From the NCBI GenBank assembly GCA_029239415.1, contig JAQZAY010000089.1, positions 1-12,042 of the forward strand: DNA of 12,042 nucleotides, written 5' to 3'. The translations under genes were made by a program, and so were the position numbers. Shown here in pieces: positions 1-7,409 of the stretch (the first letter of the stretch is position 1; every line of letters starts with the position of its first letter). The notes under the pieces were generated by a model that saw only the letters and a list, made by a program, of their open reading frames with translations, was not told the DNA's origin and did not search any database. Source of the stretch: Pseudomonas sp. (lineage in GTDB: Bacteria > Pseudomonadota > Gammaproteobacteria > Pseudomonadales > Pseudomonadaceae).

Positions 1-783
1 CAGGCTGACAACGGGGGATGCTTGACCGCGCTTGCGCACCAGATTGATCGCGCCACCGGGACTGCCGGTGCCCTGCAAGAGGCCGGAAGCGCCGCGCAAG
101 ATCTCGACGCGGTCGAAGAATATCAGGTCCTGCGTAGCCCAGTTGCCCAGTGAATAGTTGTTGCGCTGGATCGGCACGCCGTCGTATTGCCAGTCATCGA
201 TCTGGAAACCTCGGGAAGTCACCACCATGCCGGGACCGATCCCCTGGGCCCCGACCAGGCCGGTGGTGCGGTTTAGCGCGTCCTTGAGGTCGGTGATGCC
301 CTGGTCGTCCAACTGCTGACGGGTGATGACCGTGACCGACTGCGGAATTTCCTTGAGGGTATGGATGCCCTTGCCCAGCGTCACTGCGCGGGCGGCGTAG
401 GAGCCACTGCCTTCGGTGGTGGTTTCCAGGTAGCCGCTGGTGATGCGGGTGCTGCCCAGCTCGAGTACCCCGTCTTGCCTGGGAACAGTGGCCACGCTGA
501 AATGCCCGCTGGCGGTGACCCGGAGTTGCAGGCCGCTGCCGGCCAGGGCTGTGTTCAGTGCTTGCTCGGTGGTCATCTGGCCAATGACCGCCGGCGCCTG
601 CTTGCCGCGTACCAGCTCAGGCTCCAGGGCGATGATCTGGCTGCTCTGGCTGGCGATGCGGTTGAGCGTACTGGCAAGGCTCGCTGCGGGCAGGTTGAAT
701 GAGAAGGTCTGGGCCTGTGCGAGCGTGCTGAGACTGCTCAAGGCGAGGACGAAGGGCAGGGCGCGGGGCCAGGGGTTGTGCAC
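1..783 (-). CDS. TonB-dependent ferric-siderophore receptor with STN signalling domain (3' end outside window)
   Basis: Outer-membrane receptor that imports a ferric siderophore using TonB energy and also signals to the FecR/FecI pair encoded just upstream. The visible N-terminal 261 residues read without a stop to the window edge. They show a signal peptide of about 24 residues ending LAQA before QTFSF. An STN/secretin-TonB domain follows at about 27-100 (FNLPAASLASTLNRIA, then MTTEQALNTALAGSGL), and a plug domain begins near 143 (LKEIPQSVTVITRQQL, SRGFQIDD, FDRVEILRGASGLLQGTGSPGGAINL). The STN domain marks a transducer-type receptor of the FpvA/FecA/FoxA kind. I chose GTG at 783 because GGGAG lies about 7 bases upstream and the signal peptide starts there directly. 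The gene follows the fecR-like gene after an 85-bp gap holding a Fur-box-like site. The beta-barrel is outside the window. The siderophore cannot be told from this part. Confidence 0.93.
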   Translation of the reverse strand, partial: MHNPWPRALPFVLALSSLSTLAQAQTFSFNLPAASLASTLNRIASQSSQIIALEPELVRGKQAPAVIGQMTTEQALNTALAGSGLQLRVTASGHFSVATVPRQDGVLELGSTRITSGYLETTTEGSGSYAARAVTLGKGIHTLKEIPQSVTVITRQQLDDQGITDLKDALNRTTGLVGAQGIGPGMVVTSRGFQIDDWQYDGVPIQRNNYSLGNWATQDLIFFDRVEILRGASGLLQGTGSPGGAINLVRKRGQASPVVSL

Positions 784-849
784 GGTTATCTCCCGATTGA
801 ATTGGCTGTCAGGAGATAGGTGCAACGAGAGGCAAAAACCGGACATGCC

Positions 850-866
850 TGCGAATGATTTTCACT
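850..866 (-). promoter_or_regulatory. Fur-box-like site upstream of the siderophore receptor
   Basis: On the minus strand the site reads AGTGAAAATCATTCGCA, which matches the Fur consensus core AATGATAATCATTATCA at 13 of 17 positions by eye. It lies just after the fecR-like stop codon and 66 bases before the receptor GTG. It suggests direct iron control of the receptor in addition to control through the sigma factor. I could not place a convincing -35/-10 pair in this gap. The GAAAAT inside the site resembles the GGAAAT -35 of E. coli fecA, but I do not see a fitting downstream element. Confidence 0.5.
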
Positions 867-868
867 CT

Positions 869-1852
869 TTATTTTTTCACAGGGGTCTGCGGACTGATCA
901 GCGTCAGCCATGGGCCGTAGCGCTCCACGCGGATCGGCAAGGATTCGGCCAAGGCCGACAAGGCCCTTTGCGGCTGGTCCAGGGGGAACACGCCTTGCAC
1001 CCGTAGCCCGTGTATTTCGGGGGCGATGCGCAAGTAGCCGGGCTGGTAGGGACGCAGCGCATCGATCACCGCGTGCAAGGGCACGTCGAGCACCTCGAGC
1101 TTGCCTTCAAGCCAGGCGGCACGATATCGCTGGTCGGTGTTCAGGCGCTCGATGCCGGTTGCGCTGAGCAACGCTGCCTGGCCTTGGAGCAGGTCCTCAT
1201 GACGCTCATCGGCAAGACTGGCGCGCACGCTATGCTCAAGCACTACCACGCGGGTGGCGTGGGTTTCCTGGCTGACCAGGAAGCGCGTGCCCAGTGCCTG
1301 CACCTGGCCGTGCGCGGTTTTCACGCGCAAAGGGCGAAGCGGGTCGGCGGCCACCTGGATCAACAGTTCGCCACGCAGCAGCAGCACCAGGCGTTGATGG
1401 CCGTCGAAGCGCAGGTCGACGGCGCTGGCGCTGTTCAGGCTCAAGCGGCTGCCATCGGCCAGGGTGACGGTGCGCCGCTCGCCGCTGGCGGTGTGCACGT
1501 CAGCGAGCCGATTCTGCACCGTGTCGCTGCGCCAGCCGGCCCATAGCCCACTCCCGAGCAGGCCGAGACCGGCCAGGCTGCGCAACACCTCGCGCCGAGA
1601 TCGGGTGGGTTGCAGCAGCAGGCGGCGCGTGCCGATGGCCTGGCCGCCTGCGTGTCGCTCCAGCTCGCGAAGCGCCGCGCAGGACGTGCCCAGGCGCTGT
1701 TGCAGCCGGTCCCAGGCCTGCTGGTGGGCCGGATCCTGCCGCAGCCAGTGCTCCAGGCGCTGCAACAGGACGCTGTCGGGGGCGCGGGCGTTGAGCTCGA
1801 CCATCCAGTCGATCGCCTGCTCGGCCACAGGGTCCAGGGTGCGGGCGGTCAT
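869..1852 (-). CDS. FecR-like anti-sigma / sigma regulator
   Basis: Inner-membrane regulator that holds or activates the cognate ECF sigma factor and receives the signal from the STN domain of the loaded receptor. It has 327 residues, near the usual FecR length. Visible parts in order: an N-terminal cytoplasmic DUF4880-type segment at about 7-50 (DPVAEQAIDWMVELNA, HWLRQDPAHQQAWDRL); a membrane segment at about 90-106; a periplasmic FecR domain at about 118-212 (TASGERRTVTLADGSRLSLN, LLRGELLIQV, ALGTRFLV); and a C-terminal STN-like lobe at about 250-318. S85-R86-R87-E88-V89-L90 just before the hydrophobic segment resembles a twin-arginine export motif. ATG at 1852 overlaps the sigma gene's TGA as ATGA, indicating translational coupling. 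A GTG at 1876 would add 8 residues but is less likely. Family assignment is firm; which siderophore it senses is unknown. Confidence 0.93.
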   Translation of the reverse strand: MTARTLDPVAEQAIDWMVELNARAPDSVLLQRLEHWLRQDPAHQQAWDRLQQRLGTSCAALRELERHAGGQAIGTRRLLLQPTRSRREVLRSLAGLGLLGSGLWAGWRSDTVQNRLADVHTASGERRTVTLADGSRLSLNSASAVDLRFDGHQRLVLLLRGELLIQVAADPLRPLRVKTAHGQVQALGTRFLVSQETHATRVVVLEHSVRASLADERHEDLLQGQAALLSATGIERLNTDQRYRAAWLEGKLEVLDVPLHAVIDALRPYQPGYLRIAPEIHGLRVQGVFPLDQPQRALSALAESLPIRVERYGPWLTLISPQTPVKK

Positions 1853-2355
1853 GATTGCGATTGGCTCAGGTAGCACTGGCGCAGCGCTTGCTTCATGTAG
1901 CGGCTGACGGTGCGCTCGGACAGCGATAGCCTGGCGGCGATGTCCACGTAGCTCATGCCATCGAGCTGGCTATAGAGGAAGGCTGCCTTGACGACGGCAG
2001 GCAGGCCGTCGAGCATCTGGTCGAGGGTGAGCAGTGCCTCGATCAGCAGCAATTGTTCTTCGGCTGACGGCGCGACCTGTTCGGGCAGCAGCGCCAGACG
2101 CTCGAGGTAGGCCTGTTCCAGCTGGCGGCGGCGGTGACGGTCGAATATCAGCCGCCGGGCGATGGTCGACAGGTAGGCGCGCGGCTGCTGGATACCGTCC
2201 GGATCGACCCGCGCGTTGAGCATCTGGCAAAAGGCTTCGGCTGCGGTGTCCTCGGCATCGGCACGGTTGCGCAAGCGCTTGTGCACATGCTGCAGCAGCC
2301 AACGGTGATGGTCGCTGAAGAAGAAACCGAGCTTGCGGGTCGAGGTGTTGTCCAC
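1849..2355 (-). CDS. FecI-like ECF sigma factor (extracytoplasmic function, iron type)
   Basis: RNA polymerase sigma factor of 168 residues that should direct transcription of the neighbouring receptor when the FecR-like protein signals. Region 2 spans about 13-78 (FSDHHRWLLQHVHKRL, ADAEDTAAEAFCQML, YLSTIARRLIFDRHRRR). Region 4 spans about 108-160, with a helix-turn-helix at about 136-157 (YVDIAARLSLSERTVSRYMK). There is no long linker or extra domain, as is typical of the FecI group. The start is GTG: an in-frame TGA lies at 2389-2391 and there is no ATG, GTG or TTG between it and 2355. The Shine-Dalgarno match is poor (GGAT about 9 bases upstream), so initiation is probably weak. The gene overlaps fecR by four bases and is preceded by a predicted sigma70 promoter covered by a Fur-box-like site. 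Confidence 0.94.
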   Translation of the reverse strand: MDNTSTRKLGFFFSDHHRWLLQHVHKRLRNRADAEDTAAEAFCQMLNARVDPDGIQQPRAYLSTIARRLIFDRHRRRQLEQAYLERLALLPEQVAPSAEEQLLLIEALLTLDQMLDGLPAVVKAAFLYSQLDGMSYVDIAARLSLSERTVSRYMKQALRQCYLSQSQS

Positions 2356-2374
2356 CGAGTGGTATCCGGGCGTG

Positions 2375-2394
2375 AGTGTAAATCGTTCTCAATA
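2375..2394 (-). promoter_or_regulatory. Fur-box-like operator of the fecI-like gene
   Basis: The minus-strand sequence contains TGAGAACGATTTACA. By eye it matches 11 of 17 positions of the Fur core AATGATAATCATTATCA and 14 of 20 of a Pseudomonas-style variant built on TGAGAATGATT. It overlaps the predicted -10 hexamer, a position where bound Fur-Fe would block RNA polymerase. Iron-repressed fecI homologues are usual in pseudomonads, so context supports the call. Confidence 0.6.
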
Positions 2395-2421
2395 GTAGCC
2401 GGGGTGCCCGAGAGACTGCAA
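2392..2421 (-). promoter_or_regulatory. Predicted sigma70 promoter of the fecI-fecR operon
   Basis: Reading the minus strand, TTGCAG (2416-2421) and TACTAT (2392-2397) are separated by 18 bases. They match the -35 and -10 consensus at 4 of 6 and 5 of 6 positions. The pair lies in the 86-bp gap after the araC-type gene and ahead of the GTG start at 2355, with the Fur-box-like site overlapping the -10. No transcript data are available. Confidence 0.5.
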
Positions 2422-2441
2422 TCGATCGCTGCGAGGTGTCG

Positions 2442-3383
2442 CTAGACCGGCATGCTCTGGTAGGGCTGTTCTTCCCCCGGACTGCGCTCGAACTGGCGCT
2501 TGTACTCGCGGCTGAACTGCGAAGTGCTCTGGTAGCCCACCCGGTGCGCCACCTGTGCCACGCCCAGGCCTTCGCCGACCAGCATCTGCTGGGCCTTGAG
2601 CAGGCGCAGGCGCTTGAGATACTGCATCGGCGCCATGTCGGTGCAGCGCTTGAAATGCTCATGGAACGTCGAGACGCTCATGTTGGCACGGCTGGCAAGC
2701 TCTTCCACGCCCAGGGGGTCGGCATAATGCTCGCGCAGGTGGGCGAGGGCTGCGCCGATGCGGGCAAAGTGGCCTTGCTGTTCCACCAGGGCCCGCAATA
2801 CACCGGCCTGTGGACCGCGCAAGGCGGTGTAGAGCACTTCGCGCACCCGGCCCGGGCCGAGAACCTGGGCATCAAGAGGATCTTGCAGGCACTGCAGCAA
2901 TCGCTCGACGCTGTCGCGCATGGCGGTATCCAGCGCTGCAGAGGTCATGGAATGAGGGGTCTGCGCCTGCACCGCCGGATCGGGTGGCAGACCCATGCTT
3001 TGCACCAGCTCGCCGAGCACGGCCCGGTCGATGTCCACCGCGATCCCGAGCAGCGGCTCTTCGGGGGTGGCGAAGGTTTCGCACATGAATGGCACGGAAA
3101 GCGCCTGTACCAGGTAATGCCCGGCACCGTACTCCAGCGTGCGCGGGCCCAGGCGCGCGAGCTTGCTGCCCTGGGCGAGGATCATCAGGCTGGGCTCGTA
3201 GATCTGCGGGCTGCTCGCCACGTAGTGACTCCACGACAACACCTGCACGCCGGGCAGGGCGGTGTCGACGAAGCCCTGGGGCAGGGCCAGAGGTTCGATC
3301 AGGGCGCAGAGGGCGGCATTGGCATCGAGATGACGGGTCAGGTGCATGGCGGCTTCGGACAGAGAATCAGACAGTCGCATCAT
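2442..3383 (-). CDS. AraC-family transcriptional regulator, YqhC-like
   Basis: DNA-binding regulator of 313 residues. The N-terminal AraC_N-type ligand domain (PF06719 type) covers roughly 25-195 (YEPSLMILAQGSKLARLG, LSVPFMCETFATPEEPLLGI, LDAQVLGPGRVREVLYTAL). The C-terminal AraC DNA-binding domain has two helix-turn-helix units, about 226-245 (VEELASRANMSVSTFHEHFK) and 274-293 (VAQVAHRVGYQSTSQFSREY). The sequence closely recalls E. coli YqhC, which senses aldehydes and activates the aldehyde reductase gene yqhD. Here the divergent neighbour is a YahK-type aldehyde reductase, so the same logic is likely. Two ATG codons stand in tandem (3383 and 3380), with no strong ribosome site. A later ATG at 3347 is possible. 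Family confidence is high; the aldehyde role is inferred. Confidence 0.9.
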   Translation of the reverse strand: MMRLSDSLSEAAMHLTRHLDANAALCALIEPLALPQGFVDTALPGVQVLSWSHYVASSPQIYEPSLMILAQGSKLARLGPRTLEYGAGHYLVQALSVPFMCETFATPEEPLLGIAVDIDRAVLGELVQSMGLPPDPAVQAQTPHSMTSAALDTAMRDSVERLLQCLQDPLDAQVLGPGRVREVLYTALRGPQAGVLRALVEQQGHFARIGAALAHLREHYADPLGVEELASRANMSVSTFHEHFKRCTDMAPMQYLKRLRLLKAQQMLVGEGLGVAQVAHRVGYQSTSQFSREYKRQFERSPGEEQPYQSMPV

Positions 3384-3525
3384 CGCAGACTTGCCGCTTG
3401 CTGGCAGCTCGCGCAGACGAGGTTCGGAGAATCAGGCATGACTGCCGGAGAATTCGTTGTGGGCCTGGAAGCGCCTCGCGCGCACAATGCGCCGCCTCGA
3501 TTATTCACGCCTTGCGAGGTCTTGC
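3384..3525. promoter_or_regulatory. Divergent control region between the YqhC-like regulator and yahK
   Basis: This 142-bp gap must hold the promoters of both divergent genes and probably the regulator's operator. A small dyad GGCA-TGAC-TGCC lies at 3435-3446, and an AT-richer stretch (CGATTATTCAC) lies shortly before yahK. I could not find a -35/-10 pair with good spacing in either direction, which fits a promoter that depends on an activator. The assignment rests on gene arrangement rather than on a motif. Confidence 0.4.
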
Positions 3526-4578
3526 ATGTACACAGCCATCGGTTACGCCGCCCAGTCGCCCACCGCCCCCCTGGCGCCCATGACCTTCGAGCGCCGCAGC
3601 CCGCGTGCCGACGACGTCGCCATCGACATCCTCTATTGCGGCGTCTGCCACTCCGACATCCACCAGGCGCGCAACGAGTGGGGCATCGCGGTCTACCCGC
3701 TGATGCCGGGCCACGAGATCGTCGGCCGGGTCAGCGCGGTCGGCACCAGCGTCAGCCAGTACCAGGTCGGTGACCTGGTCGGCGTCGGCTGCATGGTCGA
3801 CTCCTGCCGTCACTGCGAGGCCTGTGCCGCGGACCTGGAGCAGTATTGCATCGAAGGCCCGACCATGACCTACGCCACCCCCGACCGGGTCGACGGCAGC
3901 AACACCATGGGCGGCTACTCCAGCAGCATCGTGGTCAGCGAGCATTTCGTGGTGCGCATTCCCGCTGCCCTCGACCCGGCAAGCGCCGCGCCGATCCTCT
4001 GCGCCGGCATCACCACCTACTCGCCGCTCAAGCACTACGGCGTCAAGCCGGGCCACAAGGTCGGCATCCTCGGCATGGGTGGCCTGGGCCACATGGGCAT
4101 CAAGTTCGCCAAGGCCCTGGGCGCTGAAGTGACCCTGTTCACTCGCTCCCAGGCCAAGGCCGAGGAAGCCCGCCGCCAAGGCGCCGACCATGTGATCGTG
4201 TCCACCGATGTGTCGCAGATGCGCGATGCGGCCGGTCGTTTCGACTTCCTGCTCGACACCATCCAGGTCCAGCATGACCTGAACCCGTACCTGGAAACCC
4301 TCAAGTTCGACGGCGTGCACATCCTCGTCGGCCTGATCGAACCGGTCGACCCGGCGCTGCACGCCGCCAACCTGGTGATGAAGCGCCGCGTGCTGGCCGG
4401 TTCGTTGATCGGCGGCATCGCCGAGACCCAGGAAGTGCTGGACTTCTGCGCCGAGCACGGCATCACCTGCGACATCGAGATGCTCGACATCCGCAACATC
4501 AACCAGGCGTATACCCGGATGATCGCCGGTGACGTCAAGTACCGCTTCGTGATCGACATGGCCACGCTCAAGGCCTAA
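3526..4578 (+). CDS. yahK: Zinc-dependent NADPH aldehyde reductase / alcohol dehydrogenase, YahK type
   Basis: Medium-chain dehydrogenase/reductase of the cinnamyl-alcohol-dehydrogenase group, expected to reduce a broad range of aldehydes to alcohols in the cytoplasm. It has 350 residues against 349 in E. coli YahK, which it matches along its whole length. Catalytic zinc ligands are C41 (GVCHSD), H63-E64 (PGHEIVGR) and C159 (CAGITTY). Structural zinc ligands are C94, C97, C100 and C108. The Rossmann glycine motif is GMGGLG at 183-188. F-T-R-S at 205-208, at the end of the second beta strand, fits an NADPH preference. I chose ATG at 3526 because GAGG lies 6 bases upstream and because upstream codons do not match the family. 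It is divergent from the YqhC-like regulator, and sotB follows after 147 bp. The physiological substrate is not evident. Confidence 0.93.
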   Translation: MYTAIGYAAQSPTAPLAPMTFERRSPRADDVAIDILYCGVCHSDIHQARNEWGIAVYPLMPGHEIVGRVSAVGTSVSQYQVGDLVGVGCMVDSCRHCEACAADLEQYCIEGPTMTYATPDRVDGSNTMGGYSSSIVVSEHFVVRIPAALDPASAAPILCAGITTYSPLKHYGVKPGHKVGILGMGGLGHMGIKFAKALGAEVTLFTRSQAKAEEARRQGADHVIVSTDVSQMRDAAGRFDFLLDTIQVQHDLNPYLETLKFDGVHILVGLIEPVDPALHAANLVMKRRVLAGSLIGGIAETQEVLDFCAEHGITCDIEMLDIRNINQAYTRMIAGDVKYRFVIDMATLKA

Positions 4579-4598
4579 GCGGCCCAAGCGGCTAGCCA

Positions 4599-4693
4599 CA
4601 AGCTGCAACTGGAAGCGGACGCAGGGGGGACGACCTCGTGCGTGCGCTCTTGATTTTTCTTGCAGCTTGCAGCTCGAAGCTTGAAGCTTGCCG
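4599..4693. repeat. Heptad tandem repeat (CTTGMAG) with an inverted partial copy
   Basis: Positions 4659-4693 hold five consecutive 7-base units of the form CTTGCAG or CTTGAAG. Two are identical, and the third and fifth carry substitutions. The preceding segment holds an inverted copy: CAAGCTGCAA at 4599-4608 is the exact reverse complement of TTGCAGCTTG at 4660-4669, with 51 bases between. The element fills most of the gap between yahK and sotB. It resembles intergenic palindromic repeats I recall from P. putida genomes, but it is not the REP type seen at 9591-9676. A role in termination or mRNA folding is possible. No U-rich tract follows a tight hairpin, so it is not a standard terminator. 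Confidence 0.6.
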
Positions 4694-4725
4694 TTTTCCC
4701 GCCTCCGGAGTCTTCAGCGCAACCC

Positions 4726-5910
4726 ATGAACAGTTCCACACCTGCCGCCAGCGGGAGCTGGCTGAGCGTCATCGCCCTGGCCCTCGCTGCGTTCATCTTC
4801 AATACCACCGAGTTCGTCCCGGTGGCCTTGCTCAGCGACATCGGCCGCAGCTTCGACATGACGACCGCCCAGGTCGGGCTGATGCTGACCATCTACGCCT
4901 GGGTGGTGGCGCTTGCCTCGCTGCCGATGATGCTGCTGACCCGCAACATCGAGCGCCGGCGCCTGCTGATGCTGGTGTTCGCGGTGTTCATCGTCAGCCA
5001 CCTGCTGTCATGGGTGGCGCAGAGCTTTGCCATGCTGCTGGTCAGCCGTGTCGGCATCGCCCTGTCCCATGCGGTGTTCTGGGCCATCACCGCCTCGCTC
5101 GCCGTGCGCGTGGCACCGCCGGGCCAGCAGGCCAAGGCGCTCGGGCTGCTGGCCACCGGGACCACGCTGGCCATGGTCCTGGGCATTCCGCTGGGGCGCG
5201 TGGTGGGCGAGGCACTGGGCTGGCGGGTGACCTTCCTGTGCATCTCGGGCGTGGCGCTGGCGACCATGCTCTGCCTGCTCAAGTCGCTACCGTTGCTGCC
5301 CAGCCAGAACTCGGGATCGCTACGCAGCCTGCCGGTGCTGTTCAAGCGCCCGGCGCTGGTGATCGTGTACGTGCTGGTGGCGCTGGTGATCACCGCACAG
5401 TTCACCGCCTACAGCTACATCGAGCCGTTCGCGCTGCATGTCGCGCATGTCAGCGGTGACCGCATCACCCTGATGCTGCTGCTGTTCGGAGGGGCCGGGG
5501 TGTTTGGCTCGGTGCTGTTCAGCCGCTACAGCGACCGCTTCCCGCAGGGCTTCCTGATCGGCTCCATTGCCGGCCTGGCGGCTTGCCTGCTATTGCTGCT
5601 GCCGGTGTCGGCGAGCTTCTTCAGCCTGGCGACCCTCAGCGTTTTCTGGGGCATTTCCATCCTGAGCTTCAGCCTGGCATTGCAGTCGCGCACCCTCAAG
5701 CTGGCCAACGATGCCACGGATGTCGCCATGGCGCTGTTCTCGGGCATCTATAACATCGGCATCGGCGGTGGTGCGCTGCTGGGCAGTATTGTCAGCAGCC
5801 AGATGGGCGTGGCCAACATCGGGCTGGTCGGTGGCGCGCTGGCCGTGGGTGGGCTGCTGCTGTGCCTGAGCGCCAGGCGGCACTTGGCAGTGGCAACGCA
5901 GCAGGGTTGA
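4726..5910 (+). CDS. sotB: MFS sugar efflux transporter SotB
   Basis: Inner-membrane major facilitator exporter of 394 residues (E. coli SotB/YdeA has 396), with about 12 hydrophobic segments. The E. coli protein exports arabinose and other sugars or IPTG-like compounds by proton antiport. Strong family signatures are [13 protein letters not shown] at about 21-33, [15 protein letters not shown] at 53-67, an [16 protein letters not shown] motif, and [18 protein letters not shown] near the C-terminus. I chose ATG at 4726 because its N-terminus aligns with E. coli SotB; GGAG lies 15 bases upstream, which is rather far. A longer frame starting inside the heptad repeat is not credible. It is possibly co-transcribed with yahK, and it ends 17 bp from the convergent exporter gene. 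The natural substrate in this organism is not shown by sequence. Confidence 0.93.
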   Translation: MNSSTPAASGSWLSVIALALAAFIFNTTEFVPVALLSDIGRSFDMTTAQVGLMLTIYAWVVALASLPMMLLTRNIERRRLLMLVFAVFIVSHLLSWVAQSFAMLLVSRVGIALSHAVFWAITASLAVRVAPPGQQAKALGLLATGTTLAMVLGIPLGRVVGEALGWRVTFLCISGVALATMLCLLKSLPLLPSQNSGSLRSLPVLFKRPALVIVYVLVALVITAQFTAYSYIEPFALHVAHVSGDRITLMLLLFGGAGVFGSVLFSRYSDRFPQGFLIGSIAGLAACLLLLLPVSASFFSLATLSVFWGISILSFSLALQSRTLKLANDATDVAMALFSGIYNIGIGGGALLGSIVSSQMGVANIGLVGGALAVGGLLLCLSARRHLAVATQQG

Positions 5911-5927
5911 CCCCTCCGGTGCCAGCG

Positions 5928-6521
5928 CTACACCAGCATCGCGCTCCAGGCCGAGGCCAGCAGCAGCCCGGCAAGCACCTGGTTGAATCGCCGCAAGCGC
6001 TGCGGCGATTGCAGCCAGCGGGCGCTGCCGACGCCCAGCAGTGCCCAGGCGGTCATGCAGGGCAGGGCCATCAGCAGGAAGACCAGCGACAGCTGCAGCA
6101 TGCGGGCGCTGTTGTCCTGCTGACCTGCGAACACGCCGGTCACCGCGACCGCCATCATCCATACCTTCGGGTTGACCACTTGCAGCAGGGCTGCGCCGCA
6201 TGCGCCAAGCCTTCTGTGCCCCTGCGCCTGCAATGGCGCGCCCGCCGCTCGCCAGAGCTGCCAAGCCAGCCAGCTCAGCCACAGCACGCCCAGCCAGCTC
6301 ATCGCCTGTTGCACACGCGGGTAGCGCAACAGCACTTCGCCGAGCCCCAGGCCGACCATCAGCACGATGGCCGCGGCGCCCAGGCAGGCGGCCAGCACCA
6401 GTGGCAGGGTAGCGCGCAGGCCAAACCGCGCGCCGTGACCGAGGACCAGCAGGTTGGTCGGCCCCGGCGTGAGCGTGGCGACCAGGGCGAACAGGGTGAA
6501 GGGCAAGAGGTTGGACAGCAT
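5928..6521 (-). CDS. LysE/RhtB-family amino-acid (or metabolite) exporter
   Basis: Small inner-membrane exporter of 197 residues with about six hydrophobic segments. Family landmarks are TLTPGPTNLLVL near residue 17 (the family TPGPN motif, with T for N), the glycine-bearing GARFGLRATLPLVLAACLGA stretch, and VNPKVWMM (the conserved NPK motif) near the middle. ATG at 6521 has CGGAGC about 9 bases upstream. It lies 51 bp downstream of an AraC-family gene on the same strand, so the two probably form one unit with the regulator controlling the exporter. Members export lysine, threonine, homoserine lactones or other small metabolites. The substrate cannot be read from the sequence. Confidence 0.9.
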   Translation of the reverse strand: MLSNLLPFTLFALVATLTPGPTNLLVLGHGARFGLRATLPLVLAACLGAAAIVLMVGLGLGEVLLRYPRVQQAMSWLGVLWLSWLAWQLWRAAGAPLQAQGHRRLGACGAALLQVVNPKVWMMAVAVTGVFAGQQDNSARMLQLSLVFLLMALPCMTAWALLGVGSARWLQSPQRLRRFNQVLAGLLLASAWSAMLV

Positions 6522-6572
6522 GACGGCGAAGCTCCGGTGGATGAGCCTGCCATGTTGAACGTGGTGGAGTAC

Positions 6573-7409
6573 TCAGTCTGGAAGCTTTGAGCAGCGCCGC
6601 CGATAGTCGGCCGGAGTCAGCTGGTAGGCGCGGCGAAACCAGCGGCCCAGATGGCTCTGGTCGGCAAAGCCCAGCGCCGTGGCGACCTGTGCCGGGCTTT
6701 CACCGCGCGCCAGGCGCTGGCGGGCGAGGGCCAGACGCAGCTGGATCAGGTAGGCGTGCGGCGCCAGGCCAAAGGCGCTCTTGAAGGCGCGGCCGAGGCG
6801 AAACCGGTCGATACCGCAGGCGCGTGCCAGCTCGTCCAGGCCGAGGTCGCGGTCGGCATGCGCGTGCAGGTAGTCACGGGCCACCTGCGCGACCCTGGGC
6901 AGCCGCGGATCGGGATTCAGGCGCTTGCGCCAGTGCAGGTGCCGGGTGAGGCTGGCCAGCAGCCGGTCCAGCGCGGCCTGGCGGACCATGCGCATCTCTT
7001 GTCCGTGCAGCGCCTGAAAGGCATTGAAGGTAGCGGCGCTCAGGTGCCCGTCGCGCAGCAAGGTTGCGCTAAAGCTGGGCAAGGCATCGGCTGGCGCCTG
7101 TTCGAACAGCGCGCGCAACTCGCGCTCAAGCCAGTTGGGATCGAGGTAGAGCATCGAATAGGTGAAGCCGTCCTCGGTGGGCGCGTGGCCGTCGTGGATC
7201 TCACCCGGCTCCAGCAGGAACACCTGGCCCGGCGTGCTGTTGTGCTGTTCGCGCCGGCAGTTGAATTGCTGGACGCCCTGTTCGGTGACCCCGATCAGGT
7301 AGCTGTCGTGCCAATGCGGATCGTAGGCGTGCCCGGTGAAGTGGGCGCGCAGCGACTCGATGCCGGTGTCGGCGTCCTGACTGAGATCGATCCAGTTGCG
7401 CGAAGGCAC
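6573..7409 (-). CDS. AraC-family regulator with cupin-type N-terminal domain
   Basis: DNA-binding regulator of 278 residues. The N-terminal AraC ligand-binding cupin spans about 20-100 (HAYDPHWHDSYLIGV with H32 and H34, then GQVFLLEPGEIHDGH). The C-terminal AraC domain occupies about 180-278 and has two helix-turn-helix units (LGLDELARACGIDRFRLGRAF, then SPAQVATALGFADQSHLGRWFRR). I chose GTG at 7409 over the longer frame from 7544: AGGAG stands 8 bases upstream, homologues begin near this point, and the extra 45 residues would lie in the divergent promoter region. The gene precedes the LysE-type exporter on the same strand and is divergent from tam. It is most likely the exporter's regulator, responding to the exported compound (inference). 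Confidence 0.9.
   Translation of the reverse strand: MPSRNWIDLSQDADTGIESLRAHFTGHAYDPHWHDSYLIGVTEQGVQQFNCRREQHNSTPGQVFLLEPGEIHDGHAPTEDGFTYSMLYLDPNWLERELRALFEQAPADALPSFSATLLRDGHLSAATFNAFQALHGQEMRMVRQAALDRLLASLTRHLHWRKRLNPDPRLPRVAQVARDYLHAHADRDLGLDELARACGIDRFRLGRAFKSAFGLAPHAYLIQLRLALARQRLARGESPAQVATALGFADQSHLGRWFRRAYQLTPADYRRRCSKLPD

Noticed and set aside
2436..3773. Long plus-strand frame antisense to the YqhC-like regulator
   Set aside because: It mirrors the codon pattern of a clear AraC gene in GC-rich DNA, has no family features and runs into yahK.
3505..4608. 367-codon minus-strand frame opposite yahK
   Set aside because: Low-complexity, Val/Asp/Gly/His-rich product typical of the complement of a high-GC gene; yahK has all its zinc ligands and a ribosome site.
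4659..4693. Short regular repeats as a possible CRISPR or iteron origin
   Set aside because: Units are contiguous 7-mers with no spacers, and there is no cas or replication gene nearby.
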